From the NCBI GenBank assembly GCA_030323885.1, contig CM059198.1, positions 6,904,086 through 6,968,085 on the forward strand: a stretch of 64,000 nt of DNA, read 5' to 3'. A model generated the notes under the pieces. That model saw nothing but the letters and a program-made list of their open reading frames with translations. It was not told where the DNA came from and searched no databases. Both the position numbers and the translations under genes were made by a program. The stretch's first letter is position 1, and each line of letters opens with the position of its first letter. Shown one piece after another: positions 22,560 to 34,864 of this stretch. Origin of the DNA: Branchipolynoe longqiensis. Taxonomy: Eukaryota > Annelida > Polychaeta > Phyllodocida > Polynoidae.

Positions 22560-24286
22560 AACAGAGTAAGTAGCTCTTTTTTAGCACCCATGTAGATTAC
22601 ATCCCCATAGTCAAAGTAGGGGAGTACCATGCCATTGAAGATTTTTATTGACATATCTTGTGTCATATAGTTTCTTAGTTTAGCAAATAGCCATAGTTTG
22701 TGATTTACTTTTTGTATGATTTTTGTTACACACAGATTGTAGTTTAGCTGGCTATGTAGTTCTAGGCCTAGATATTTGTAGTGATTTACACTTTCCAGTG
22801 TTTGGTTTCCTAGTGTGCATTGTAGGTTTCTTCCTTTGATTGCTGTATGTGAGAAGAGTACTGTTTTAGATTTATTTGCATTGATGGTTATTTTATTGGA
22901 TTCACACCAGCTGTCCAGCTTTAGCAGGAGGTTGTTCAGTTTGGTTGCTACCTCCTCTACTGTGCTTCCTTCTGCATATATGACAGTGTCATCCGCATAT
23001 AGCTGGAGACATTCTGTCTCCAGCCATTTTTCTAGGTCATTTATCTATAGTATAACTAGTAGTGGTCCCAGGACTGATCCTTGGGGTACACCACAGCTGA
23101 CAGTTTGTTGGTCTGAGAGTGTACCATTTACTTTAGTTTTTTGCTGCCTGTTGTTTAGGTAGCATTCTATCCAGTTTATTGATTTGGATTTAATGCCCAT
23201 ATTGTTTAATTTTCTTATTAATATGCTGTGGTCTACAGTGTCAAAGGCTTTGCTGAAGTCGATGAAGGCTGCTCCTACTAATTTCTTTTGGTTCAATGAT
23301 GCCAGCACATCACTTGTTAGGTTTGCTATTGTTTTTGATGTGGAGTGTAGTTTTCTGAAAGCTCCTTGCCTCTTGTTTAGTATATTGTTTTTTTGCAGGT
23401 GCTCATTTATGTGCCTGTGAAATATTTTTTCAATTAGCTTGCCTGGTGTTTGTAAGACTGATATTGGTCTGTAGTTCCCCATGTTTTGTTTGTCACCACT
23501 TTTGTATATGGGGGTGATGGTTGCCATCTTCCATGCTGTGATGAAGTGTCCCTGCTCAAATGATATGTTGAACAGGTCGACCATGGTATCTGGGATGGCT
23601 TGGAGTGCCTCTTTTAGTATTTTTGTGGGGATTCCATCTATTCCACTTGGTTTGTTTTCATCTATGTCATGTATTAACTGTGTTAGTTCTTTTAGGTCAG
23701 TTTTGCAGGTGGGGATTTCATCCTGGATATTTTCTGACTTGTTTTCCCAGAATTTCTCTGATAACCTTTGTCCTACCGTGGCAAAGTGTGTATTTAGTTT
23801 GTTTGCTGCATCACTATCTGTGTGCGTATTTCCATCCTTATCCTGGAAGCTTATCCGTTCTTCTATCTTATCTTTGGGGAATAGTAAGCTTACATTTTTC
23901 CAGAACTGATTTGCGTTGCTTCCCCAGTCCTTGTCTGGTTTTATTATATATTTCCTTTTTGCTGCCCTTACTGCTTTGAGGGAGTTGTTTCTGGCAGTGT
24001 TATATGCCCTTTTATCCTCTGGGTCTTTAGTACATTTCACTTTGTCACCTAGCGTTCGTTTTGATGCGATATGCGTTAACAGTTCCCTGTCTACCCACAA
24101 GGCTTGGTTTCTCTGTATTTTTAGTTTCTTTATGGGACACATCTCATCTAATGATTGTTTTATTTCTGTGACAATGTCATTCCAGTAGATATCAGGGTCA
24201 TCTCTGTCTGTTGTGAGGTTGTCTATATTTTCATATAGGTGGTTTTTTAGTGTTTCTTTTGAGTAATTTTTTAGGGATCTGCCCAT
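22560..24286 (-). pseudogene. LINE reverse transcriptase domain (copy A)
   Basis: Open for 413 codons from 24286 to a stop at 23045. RT blocks are present: NYRPISVL, KRQGAFRKLHST, AAFIDFSKAFDTVDH, CGVPQGSVLGPLL. The stop at 23045-23047 falls in the usual L-Y-I-N-D-L stretch and the same frame then continues with NDLEKW and QLYADDTVIY, the catalytic Y-A-D-D box, followed by the thumb motif HYKYLGLEL. A further frameshift comes before the C-terminal part at 22479-22252. Only a few lesions separate it from an intact gene, so it is a fairly young copy. Confidence 0.9.
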
Positions 24287-24295
24287 CTTATATTT

Positions 24296-25030
24296 TTATT
24301 GGCTTTTGCTTTTGAGTTGTTTCCTTGTTACATATATTAGCTCATGGTCACTTATACCCCAGCTTCTAGTGCCCCATTTTGTGGCATGGTTTGAGTTCGT
24401 TAGTATTAGGTCAATTGTTGAGCTATTGTTTCCTAGTCTTGTGCTGTCTGTACTAAGTTGCTGTAGCCCTAGGATTTTGATAGTGGTTTGTAGCATTAGT
24501 TTATTTTTGTTGTTGCTACTGTAGTTTATGTTGAAGTCCCCTAGCACAAAGATTTCTGCATTTGTTAGTTTTCTCACTGTATTTATTCTTTTCTCTAGAG
24601 TTTCAAGGAATGTTTCAATATCCCCGGAAGGTGGTCTGTAGAGGCTTGCTATGGCTATGTTAGCCTGCTTCTCGTTTTTTATTAGGCACCATAGTAGCTC
24701 CAGGTGTTCATTTGAGTTGTTTCCTATTTTTAGGGCCTCAGTGTCTAGATTTTGTTAGGTTTTGCAGTAGATTGCAACACCTCCACCTTTTTTTGTTAGG
24801 TTTGCTATGTTAATTTCCTGTCTGTCATTACATACAAGCCTATATCCTTCTATGTTGAGGGTGTTGTCTTGATGTCTGTCAATGAACCATGTTTCTGACA
24901 GTGTTAAAACATCAAGATTTTCATTTTTTAGGTGCATTTTTATTGTGTCTATTTTATTGGATGCACTCTGGCAGTTTAGGTGGGCAATGTGAGTGCCCCT
25001 TCCCATCCTGCATTCAATTTCATCTACCAT
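24296..25030 (-). pseudogene. LINE endonuclease domain (copy A)
   Basis: AP-type endonuclease signatures appear in order: HLNCQSASNK with the catalytic Asn, LTLSETW with the catalytic Glu, GGGVAIYCK, then after a frame change VLGDFNINY (the D-x-N catalytic pair), STIDLILTN and finally GISDHELIY (the S-D-H motif). The frame breaks near 24755, and an in-frame TAA separates this region from the RT part at about 24296. In an active LINE it nicks the target DNA to prime reverse transcription. Confidence 0.85.
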
Positions 25031-25344
25031 CTTTAGGTTTGGCGTTTGTTAGATTTTGCAAGTTTTTAACTTTGTTTAGATTGTTTTATGGGCGTATGGG
25101 CTGGTGCATACAGTACATATGCCCGGTTTTGTTATATAGTTTCATACATTACCGTAGACTGCACCTGTGCGAGTGGAGGGGAGGTACATGCCCTGGAATG
25201 GATGTCAGCTATACACAATATTTCTAGTGCTTTAAATTTTGGTTAGTGGTATTTTATGAAAAGTTTGTGATACTCATGGTTTGGAGCCCTAGTGTTGCTT
25301 CTGCCAGTTCTCCGAGATGCTATTTGTCATCCTTGTTGCGACGT

Positions 25345-26620
25345 ATTTGGCAACATGTACAACATAGACACATACACAGGCACAGACACACACCGGCACA
25401 GGCACATACACAGGCACAGTCACATACAGTACAGACACAGACACAGGCACACCCACAGACTGAGACACAGGCACAGGCACAGACACAGGCACATACATAG
25501 GCACATACACAGCCACAGGCACAGCCAGAGACATAGACACATACAGTACAGACACAGACATAGGCACATACACAGACTGAGACACACGCACATGCAGAGA
25601 CACAGGCACAGGCACATACATAGGTACATACACATAGGTATGTGCCTATGTATGTGACTGTTCACATACATAGGCACATACACACACATACACACATGCA
25701 CATACACAGACAAACACATGCACATGCACAGACACACACACATATACACGCACATGCACATACACATGCAAATACACAGCCACATGCACATACACATACA
25801 CATACGCAGGCACATACACAAACACATCCACATGCAGATACACAGGCACGGCCATAAGGCCATACACAGGCACATACACAGGTACATACATACATACATA
25901 GGCACATACAAAGGCACATGCACATACACAGGCGGCAAGGACACAGACACGGCCACAGGCACATGTAAAACAAATGCACAGGTACAGCCACAGGCACAAC
26001 CACAGACACAGACACATACACATTCGCATGCACATATACATACATAGGCACATACACAGACACAGACAGAGGCACATACAGTACATATACATACACAGAC
26101 ACATACCCACTCATACACATGCACAGGCAGAGACACATACAGATGCACATGCACAGACACACACAGGCACATACACATTCACACACAGCCACAGGCACAT
26201 ACACATAAACAGGCACATACACATACATAACCACATGCACATACACAGGCACATACTCAGACACAGACATAAGCACATACACATTCACATACACATACAT
26301 AGGCACGTACAAAGGCACAACCACACACACACAGGCACAGACACGGACATGGACACATGCACATGTACAAACACATGCACAGGCACATGCAGAGATACAG
26401 GCACAGCAACAGACAGAGGCAGATACACATACACATGCACATATACAGACACAGGCACAGACACATGTACAGGTACACACACAGACACATGCACAGGCCG
26501 AGACACATGACACCACAGACACATTCATAGGCAAAGGCACAGACACATGCACAAACACAGGCACAGGCACATACACATGAATAGCCACAGGCACATACAC
26601 ATGCAAAAACACATACACAC
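25345..26620. repeat. CA-rich degenerate tandem array (about 1.28 kb)
   Basis: Units based on CACATACACAGGCACAGA are repeated with constant small variation. All three frames of both strands stay open for long distances with V/C/M/Y or H/T/R/Q-only peptides, which is a composition artefact. It lies between the two LINE copies. Confidence 0.92.
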
Positions 26621-26789
26621 ATTTCCCATTTTCATCACCCCATGACAATACCTTTTTTTTGTTGGTGTGATTGTTTGTTTATTCTGATCATAACTGTTAA
26701 GGGCATGCACTTGTTTTCGCCGCTGTGCAGTAGTGGTCATTATCCATATGGATTGATTTCTTTTAAGCTATAATTTCTGTAAACTTGTC

Positions 26790-28760
26790 TATGGTGTTTC
26801 CAATTTGTTTTTATTTTTCATTATATTTGTGTGTAGGGCATATAGTTTGTTTAGAATGGTGTCTCCTATTCATGTTTCATGTTTTCTGGCTTACCTACTG
26901 TTTATCCCTGATCTATTACTTAGTACATATTTCTTTATCTATATCTCACTTCAAACCTTTCTTAATTTTCTTTCTGTATTTTGTTAGTGTTTTGGTGTTT
27001 CTTAGATCACTGCTTTGGTTATTCCAAGCTTTTATGCTCATAGCTATTACGCTTCTATCAAAGCACCCACAGTTGGATCTTTATGTTCTAAACACGGGTG
27101 CCTCACCAGCTCTAGTGACTTTTCTACTTGTTGTTTTGTATTTGTCTACATCGTCAAAAGCCAGTATTATTCTGAGGTGTGTTTCTCTTCTAGTTTCCAG
27201 CATGCAAATATTAGCATGTTTGTGCATGTCTATTGTAGGATGTATGTTTTCTAGGCCCAGGTATAGTTTCAAAGCTCTATTTTATTGTCTTTGTAATTTC
27301 ATTTGTGCTTGTGTGTTCCCGCCCATGTAAATTACATTCCCATAGTCAAAGTATGCTAATATCATTGATTTGTAAATCTAGATAGCCATGTTCTTCTTCA
27401 TATATTTTCTTATCTTACTGAATAACCATAGTTTGCCATTGATCTTCTGTATGATATCATGTATGCACAGATTGTAATTCAAATGTTCATCTAATCTAAA
27501 TCCTAGATCCCTGTATTCTTTTTTTTTTCCAGCATTTTACCATCTAGTGAAGCTGCTTTGTTTTCTTGATTTTTCCTACCACTGTTTTTAAGATTAGTGT
27601 TTTGGTTTTATAACATTGATGGTTATTTTATTTGCATTGCACCAGTCATTTAGCTGTTCTAGTTTATGGTTCAAACTGTTTATTACATGTTTTTCGTTAT
27701 TACCTATTGAGTATATTACCGTATCATCAGTGTATCATTGAATCATGTCTGTTTTTAGCCAGACATCTAGGTCATTTATCTATATGATGAACAATAATGG
27801 ACCCAGACCTGAGCCTTGTGGCACTTCACATTTGAATAGTAGTTGTGGAGATAAGCTCCCGTTTGCCTTAGTTCTCTGTTGTCTTCCCCGTATGTAGTCC
27901 TCTATCCAGGCTAGTGTATTTCCTCTTATCCCTATCATATCCAGTTTTTTTAATATGATTGTGTGATCTACTGTATCAAAGGCTTTTCTGAAGTCTATGA
28001 AAACTGTAACTACAATAAGTGTGTTGTTGATTTCTGAAAAGGTGTCATCTGTCAATGTTGCTATTGTTTTGACAGTTGAGTGACATTTTTCTAAAACCTC
28101 CCTGTCTTTCATTTAGTATGCAATTTTGTTCTAAGTGTTCATTTATATGCCTATGGTATATTTTCTGTATTAGTTTACCTGGGGTCTGTAGTATCGAAAT
28201 AAGCCTATAGTTGCTCCTGTCTTGGAAAGTGGTGTGATGGCGACTACTTTCCATTGTTCAACAAATTTACCTAATTCAAATGACCTATTGAACATTGCTG
28301 TCATTGCTGTGGGGATTGCCTGTAGGGCATCTCTCATTGCTATGGCAGAGATGTTGTCTAGTCCACTAGTTTTATTTGTGTCCATATTATTTATCAGTGT
28401 TAAGACTTCATCTTCATTTGTTGTACAAGTGTAAATACTGTTCATTATCTCTATGCTTTTGTATTCCCATGGTGTATGGAATTTCTCAGATAGCTTTTCA
28501 CCTATTGTTGAGAAGTGTGTATTTAACTTGCGGGCAGTATTTTCCGGTTTTTCTAGGTTGCCTCCTTCATCTAAGAGTGTGATTTTTTGTTTGGTTTTTG
28601 TGTGTGGGATGAGATTTTTTATGTTGTTCCAGAATTTGTTGGTATCATTTTTCCATGTGGTATCTTGTTTTATTAAGTATTTTCTTTTAGCTTCTGTGAC
28701 TAGTACTAGTGAGTTCCCTCTAGCCAATCTGTATACATTTGCTGAATAAACTTGAACAAA
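26790..28760 (-). mobile_element. CR1/L2-like LINE, copy B (5'-truncated)
   Basis: Same family as copy A but more decayed and 5'-truncated within the linker before RT. Its plus-strand view parallels copy A in layout, ending near 26790 by the 3' part. Confidence 0.8.
27700..28760 (-). pseudogene. LINE reverse transcriptase remnant (copy B)
   Basis: Starts in TEAKRKYLIKQDTTW and carries KLNTHFSTIGEKLSEKF, TNKTSGLDNIS, YRLISILQTPGKLI, ERQGGFRK, FIDFRKAFDTVDH and VPQGSGLGPLLF, all aligned with copy A. At least three frameshifts (near 28200, 28110 and 28050) and a stop near 27780 break it. The thumb region continues, degraded, to about 27300. Confidence 0.88.
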
Positions 28761-28883
28761 AAACATTTTAAATTCTCCGTAATGCCACATGCATGCCACA
28801 TATCCCCACATACCCCCACCCCCTGAGCGCTATGTACTATTTGAATGGTCCCTTATATAAATAAATGACAGGGATGAACTCAC

Positions 28884-29002
28884 ATTGTTAGCAGGAGCCC
28901 TTATCCTCCATTGGCAGAAAGCCATATTGGGGTAGAGGTCAGGAAAGTTTGGCGATGTGATATTTCCAGAATTGGTCAATGTGTTCACATTCCCGTCACA
29001 AG
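28884..29002 (-). CDS. CUB-gene exon: N-terminal half of second CUB domain
   Basis: 119 nt, phase 1 in and phase 0 out. The acceptor is TAATTGCAG (ends 29003) and the donor GTGAGT starts at 28883. The peptide begins CDGNVNTLTNSGNITSPNFP, then LYPNMAFCQWRIRAPANN. Cys1, the ITSPNFP strand and the C-x-W motif before the intron are the CUB signature. The split first codon with 39717-39756 gives Ala. Potential N-glycosylation at N-I-T. A SINE sits about 15 bp upstream of its acceptor AG and so supplies most of the branch-point region. Confidence 0.92.
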
Positions 29003-29017
29003 CTGCAATTAGATCTT

Positions 29018-29354
29018 GGTTGGTTGGTTGTGGAGTTTTATGTCCTGGCAACATCTCAAGTCATATCAGGACAGGTACCAACTTGTGACACTGCGCACTC
29101 ATGGCGACTTTATAGTGTTGTCCCACTGGGAAATCAAGACGCTGGCACCTTGACCTGATTGATGTCGCACTCAGTCACATTATCCTGACACTTTGCTAGC
29201 CAGTCCTTGCCATATCCTATTAATGCCGAGCATCAGGCTAGTAAGCTACAATTATCAATTTTATAAGTTATTGATTTGACTCGACCAAGAATCGAACTCC
29301 CAATTTCCAATATGCGAGGCCCGCGCTCCACCGATTCGGCCACTACACCTGATA
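29018..29354 (-). mobile_element. SINE family 1, adjacent to a splice acceptor
   Basis: Reverse-oriented relative to the plus strand, so sense for the CUB gene. Tail TTGGTTGGTTG at 29017-29028, head with B-box (GAATCGAACTCCC) and A-box (CCACCGATTCGGCC) near 29290-29342. Only about 14 bp separate it from the AG of exon 28884-29002. Confidence 0.9.
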
Positions 29355-29378
29355 TTAGGTTTTTGAGATAAATGGGTC

Positions 29379-29980
29379 ATTCTCTGAAACTGGGCCCTAA
29401 AGTTTGAAATGGAAACCAACAGTAAAAACCTTCCAAATAATAGCTGAACACATTTTAATAATAGCAGAAAACATTCCAAATAATAACAGAATCCATGCTC
29501 ATATGAAGCATTACAAGTTTTGCATATGTCAGAGTTGAAAAAGAAGCTATTTCACTCTTTGATTTTGATCTCCTACATGTTAATCAATATGTTAATATCA
29601 CTTGAATAATATAGAAATCAAAGACAAGCACAGAACATCATTTAAGCATACACAATAAAGTCAGACAAAACTTTATTGATAATATTTGAGCAAACAAGAT
29701 TATGTCTTACAAGAAAATAGTTGACAAAAGTTGAAAAGAAATTTGGGTAAATGCATTGTGTTGATGTGTAAATTTTCACATTTTCACTTTAGCCCAAAAT
29801 CATACAATCAACTTGTTATAGGTTTTATGGGATATATTAAATAAATGTAATATTTCTAGCACACCTAACACACAGAGGCAACATTACTTATTGGACTTGC
29901 TATCAATAAAAGAAAGAATTAATTATCATCATCGTAATGTGGAAACCAAATATATGGTGCCCAGTTTTAAAGAATGACCC
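29379..29980. mobile_element. MITE-like repeat (family M1), copy 2
   Basis: Terminal inverted repeats: GGGTCATTCTCTGAAACTGG at the left and its approximate complement (CCAGTTTTAAAGAATGACCC) at the right. Flanks share AAAT. About 600 bp, non-coding. Copy 1 at 9225-9782. Confidence 0.78.
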
Positions 29981-30285
29981 AAATACAAAAGATATCCCAA
30001 GGTGACTATGTATTATGGTACTAAAGATATATAAGGGAGTACCAGACCATAGCTACATGATGATAAAGTGCACTAACAAAGTTTTCCCGACTTTTGTGAC
30101 TTTTCAATTCGAGTACCTTTGTCATGTTAATGTTTCAGTTCATTTGTGAATAATTAATTGAGCTAGTATGAGTTAAATGAGCTAATTGAACTAATATGGG
30201 ATACATGGGGACATGCTAGAATGAATGAATGCCCATTCAAGGAGTCTGAAGCAGAATGCCTGATCCCTGAATAATGAGATTGACA

Positions 30286-31303
30286 TCAGGGCCCATATGC
30301 ATGACGCGGTGTTAGCGAGCCAAAACACGTTTAGACGGGATTTCTGGTTTAGCACCGAAAAGTCGCTATGCATGAGTCAGTGATAGGGCTAACACCACAA
30401 GCTTAAACTAGGTTACGGTAAACCCGTTCCATAGCTGGTTTACAGGCGGTGTTAGGTACCGATTAGGGCCAAATCTATTCAATGCTGTCATATTTAACAG
30501 AGTTACATAGTCAAATAGTGAAATTTTATTAAATTAACCCTAAAATCGAAGCGAGATTAACCCTGCCGCAGCAATGGCGGCAATATTAATATTTTCGAAT
30601 CGACGAATGTAAACTAAAGAAATCGCCGCTGCCGTTGCATTGACGCCGCTTTCCATACTGGCGGTGGTGGCGGCGGTTGCTTGCATTCGTCAGTTCGACA
30701 ATATTAATATCGCCGCCGGTGCGGCGGCAGCATTAATATTCCTTCGAATTTAGGGTTAATTTCATGAAATTTCACTTATTGCGTATGTAATTCTGATAAA
30801 TATGATAGCATTGAATAGATTTGGGCCTAATATATTGCCGCCGATGTGGCGGCGGCGGCGACGGCGCCGCCAGTATGGAAAGCGACGTCGATGCGGTGGC
30901 GGCAGCAATATATTAGGCCCAAATCTATTAAATGCTATCATATTTAACAGAATTACATACGCAATAAGTGAAATCTCATGAAATTAACCCTAAATTCGAA
31001 GCAATATTAATGCTGCCGCCGTGTCGGCGGTGATATTAATATTGTCGAATCGACGAATGTAAAGTAAACAAATCGCCCCCGCCATCGGCGAGTCGGCAGC
31101 GATATTGTCAAATAGCGGTGCTCGCCGGCTACAGGCGCAGAGGGATTTCCCAAATCTATAAATAAATTCACGTTTAGCTATAATGAAAGTGTTAAGCGCT
31201 CCTGCATACCGCTTGACATACTTCCGGAGCTCGGCGATAGATAAACGGTATCAGGCGGTAACACCAAAATCCGCTAAAACCGAGTCATGCATATGGCCCC
31301 AGA
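30286..31303. mobile_element. Palindromic GCC-rich TIR element (family C)
   Basis: The outer inverted repeats are GGGCCCATATGCATGACGCG at left and its imperfect complement (GAGTCATGCATATGGCCCC) at right. Inside are nested inverted repeats. 30463-30823 begins with GGCCAAATCTATTCAATGCT and ends with its complement, with GCC/GGC-rich arms. A smaller hairpin (30829-30916) and a further partial copy to about 31110 follow. No transposase. Confidence 0.7.
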
Positions 31304-31779
31304 TTTAAGGTCAGTGTAGACCTGGTTTATTTTAAGTATTTAAGGAGAAAGTGGACATATAAATCATGGCCTCTTAATTTTCAACTTTGCATCTATGCTT
31401 TGACTGGAAGACAAGTGCATTGGTCATGTTGGCCGAGGCTAATATGGGTAATTTGCTCACGAGGCTATGTCTATTTCTGTCTTCGTTGTGCTTACCTGTT
31501 CCCCATCTCCTCACTTTCTCACAGCACGCCCTGCCGAACAATTCGCTTTCCCACCCACCCACCCTCTAACTAATGGTGCTGTCACATTATGGTGCTGTCA
31601 CACTACAACGTTTTTTCCATCGTGCCGCCGACGCGCAAAATGTTTGCAACCCGTCGAGACACGTCCAACTTTTCGACGTTTTGGGAGAAAACTTGACGTC
31701 ACCGCAGCGTGTTAGTAGCGTGTTATTAGCGCGCGGCCAAAGTGTGTCGACACGTGGCGGAAACCCCCCAAAAAAGTAT

Positions 31780-33254
31780 CTCCCCTCTCTTCCCTTCCCT
31801 CTCTTCCATTCCCTCCTCTTCCATTCCCCTCTCTTCCATTCCCTCTCTTCCATTCCCTCCCTTCCATTCCCTTCTCTTCCATTCCCTCTCTTCCATTCCC
31901 TCTCTTCCATTCCTCCTCTTCCATTCCCCCCTCCCTCTTCTTCAATTCCCCCTCTCCCATTCCCCCTCTTCCATTCCCTCCTCTTCCATTCCCCCTCTTC
32001 CATTCCTCCTCTTCCATTCCCTCCTCTCCCATTCCCCCTCTTCCATTCCCCCTCTTCCAGTCCCCCTCTTCCATTCCCCTCTCTCCCCCATTCCCACTCC
32101 TCTCCCTCTTCTTCCCCCCTCTTTACCAATCCCTCTCTCCTTTCCCCCCTATAATCCATCCCTCTCTTCCCATACCTCCCACTCTTCCATCCCCCTCCAC
32201 TCTTTACTTCAATTGACCCCTCTTCGATTCCCTCCTCATGCCCTTCCCCCTCTTCCATTCCCCCTCTTAATACCATTCCCCCTCTTCCATTCCCCCCTCT
32301 CCCATTCCCTCCTCTTCCATTCCCCTCTCTTCCAGTCCCTCCTCTTCCATTCCCCCTCTTCCATTCCCCTCTCTTCCATTCCCCTCTCTTCCATTCCCTC
32401 TCTTCCATTCCCCTCTCCTCCATTCCCCCAAATTTTCCCTTCCATCCCTAAACTCTTGCATTCCCCTCTCTTCCCTTCCCTCTCTTCCATTCCCTTCCCT
32501 TCCATACCGCCCTATTCCATTCTCCTCTCTTCCATTCCCTCTCTTCCATTCGCTCCCTTCCATTCCCTCCTCTTCCATTCCCCCCTCTTCCATTCCCCCT
32601 CTTCCATTCCCCTCTTCCGTTCCTCTTCTTCCATTCCCCCTCTTCCATTCCCTCCTCTTCCATTCCCCTCTTCCATTCCTCTTCTTCCATTCCCTCCTCA
32701 TCCATTCCCTCTCTTCCATTCCCCCCTCTCTTCCCTTCCCTCTCTTCCATTCCCTTCCCTTCCATTCCCTCCTCTTCGATCCCCCCTCTTCCAGTCCCCC
32801 TCTTCCATTCCTCCTCTTCCATTCCCCCTCTCCCATTCCCCCTCTTCCATTCCCTCCTCTTCCATTCCCCCTCTTCCATTCCTCCTCTTCCATTCCCCCC
32901 CTTCCATTCCCCCTCTTCCATTCCCTCCTCTTCCATTCCCCTCTCTTCCCTTCCCTCTCTTCCATTCCCTCCCCTTCCATTCCCTCCATTTCCATTCCCC
33001 TCTCTTCCATTCCCTCTCTTCCATTCCCCCTCTTCTATTCCCCCTCTCCCATTCCTGCTCTTCCATTCCCTCCTCTTCCATTCCCCCTCTTCCATTCCTC
33101 CTCTTCCATTCCCACTCTTCCATTCCTCCTCTTCGATTCCCCTTCTCCCATTCCCCCTCTTCCATTCCCCTCTCTTCCATTCCCTCCCCTTCCATTCCCC
33201 TCTCTTCCATTCCCTCCTCTTCCATTCCCCCTCTTCCATTCCCTCTTCCATTCC
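31780..33254. repeat. Pyrimidine arm: CCCTCTTCCATTCC array
   Basis: About 1.47 kb of 13-16-bp units such as CCCTCTTCCATTCC and CTCTCTTCCATTCC. Almost pure pyrimidine on the plus strand. Long open frames across it (Ser/Pro/Phe/His on one strand, Glu/Gly/Arg/Trp on the other) are composition artefacts. Confidence 0.93.
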
Positions 33255-33338
33255 AGAGGAGGGACGGAAGAGGAGGGACAGAAGAGGAGGAACGGAAGAG
33301 GAGGAACGGACGAGGAGGAACGGAAGACGGGGATCGGA
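33255..33338. repeat. Start of purine arm and foldback centre
   Basis: The strand bias flips within CCATTCCAGAGGAGGGACGG. From here the units are GAGGAACGGAA-like. The arm is cut at 33338 by the LINE and resumes at 37744. Confidence 0.85.
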
Positions 33339-33590
33339 TTGATTGATTGATTGATTGGTGGTTGCTTTACGCCGTGTCGGCAGCATAGGACATAATTATT
33401 CACGGCGAGAAATGTTTGTTTTTTGTTCAAACCATCGCTTTTACATGTAAAAGCAGACAATCAATTATGTGCCAATAGACACTAATTAAATTAGAAAGCT
33501 CACAATCATATATTTGTGGTCAAGGGAAAAAAATTCCCTGTCTGCAGTGTAGAACCGTTGGCGCAGGGCCAAAAAATCAAGGCAATTTAG

Positions 33591-33899
33591 TCAAATGTGT
33601 TTGAGTGTCAGTGGGGCCTGACACCCAATACATTCAGGGGGAGGTTCCCCCTTGAGCAAAAAAGCATGTGTAAGCCACGAGTGGCCAATACGGCAGCGGC
33701 TAAGGACTACTTGGTCCCGCCGACCTCCCGCATGAGTCTGTGGTGGCTTTTCCACAGATGGTTCAATTTCTTTAAATTTATTAATGTTTTCATCCCACTC
33801 ATGTTGCCATTTGGATTTTATGTGGGTGGCTATTAGTAGTTTCAGATCTGAGTGAGGGATCAGACACGGTTCAAGATCACAGTTCAGGGCCTTCTTCAC
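33591..33899 (-). pseudogene. I-clade LINE C-terminal Cys/His region
   Basis: Frame with CRIGHSWLTHAFLLKGE, then C-x2-C and LTLKH, the terminal C-C-H-type motif of ORF2 in I and Jockey LINEs. Continues the RNase H frame after a stop at about 33910. The fragment in the Gypsy env at 15113-15135 ends in the same LTLKH coding. Confidence 0.85.
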
Positions 33900-33911
33900 A
33901 GCCCGATCAGC

Positions 33912-34568
33912 TCATTCGTTTCCTTGTATGCCGGCATGGCCAGGCACCCAGCACGGGTGGATATCATACCCATCCGTTGTCAGTTGGTTCATTTTATAAA
34001 TGACCATTGCTAGAATAGGGTGATTCGTTTTCAGTCCAGCAACAGCCAGGAGGCAAGATAACGAATCATTGTATATAACATAGTTAGTGTGGTTGGATAC
34101 CTCGATACACTCTAAAGCGAGAAGGAGTGCTCGGGCTTCTGCAGTGAAAATCGAGCTCTGATCGGGCAAACGTACACCAAATTTTTCCCGTCGGCAGACT
34201 GCCGCAGCAGCTACCCGGCTTTGGTCTTTCGAACCATCAGTGTATAGGGAGAGGTGGTCTGCAAACTGGCCTTGAATCTCTGCATGCAGTCCTTGGTACT
34301 CAAGTGGATGTGTCCCAGACTTCCTCAGTTCCGTGAGTCGGAGGATAACCGATGGCTTTCTCAACGACCACGGGGGATGTTCTGGGACTTTGGCATCCTC
34401 CAACACGTCCAAATCCACGCCCAAGGCCTCCAAATGAGGTTTCATTCGGAGCCTCAGTGGCCGGATGTAATTTGGCCTGGCTTCATACCTGGATTCGTCA
34501 TGTTGCTCGAATAGACAATTGTGTGCAGGATTCAATGCATTAGTTTTTATCTTGACTACATATTGCAT
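33912..34568 (-). pseudogene. I-clade LINE RNase H domain
   Basis: An open stretch of 218 codons with the RNase H catalytic pattern: SLYTDGSKD (first Asp), FTAEARALLLALE (Glu), VIYNDSLSCLLA (Asp) and WVPGHAGIQGNE (the H-x-G-I-x-G-N-E end motif). This domain is present only in some LINE clades and supports the I-clade call. It is the best preserved part of the element. Confidence 0.92.
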
Positions 34569-34864
34569 GGCCAGTTTGATTCTCCTGTTGTTAAGTGATG
34601 GTTCATTGGCTTCGACATAAAGGCTCTGAACTGGTGAGGTGCGGAAGGCCCCAAGGGCCAGGCGCAGTCCCTGGTGGTGGATCGTGTCTAGCAGCCCAAT
34701 ATATGATTTCCTTGCGGAACCTTATACTATGCTGCCGTAATCCACTCGTGAACGAACCAAGGTTCTGTACACGGAGAGCAGAACATCTCTGTCCGCTCCC
34801 CACTCTGAGCTGCACAGCACCCTCAGAATATCCAGCGCTTTCAGGCATCTTGTTTTCAGGTACT

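Larger units (their letters stand above)
22110..25060 (-). mobile_element. CR1/L2-like LINE, copy A (nearly full ORF2)
   Basis: The minus strand encodes endonuclease then reverse transcriptase in the order of a CR1/L2-type ORF2. The 5' end (ORF1) is missing. Copy B at 26790-28760 is a diverged relative. The element is in the intron between CUB exons 28884-29002 and 21235-21444 and has the same strand as the gene. Confidence 0.85.

Noticed and set aside
25420..26648. Frames of 250-330 codons made of Cys, Val, Met and Tyr
   Set aside because: Artefact of the CA-rich array, open in all frames.
26785..27330. Hydrophobic plus-strand frame of 181 codons
   Set aside because: Antisense of LINE copy B.
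31573..33346. Very long open frames (up to over 500 codons) in the pyrimidine array and, on the other strand, Glu/Gly/Arg-rich frames
   Set aside because: They are open in several frames on both strands because the repeat lacks stop words. The peptides are pure repeat composition with no domain.
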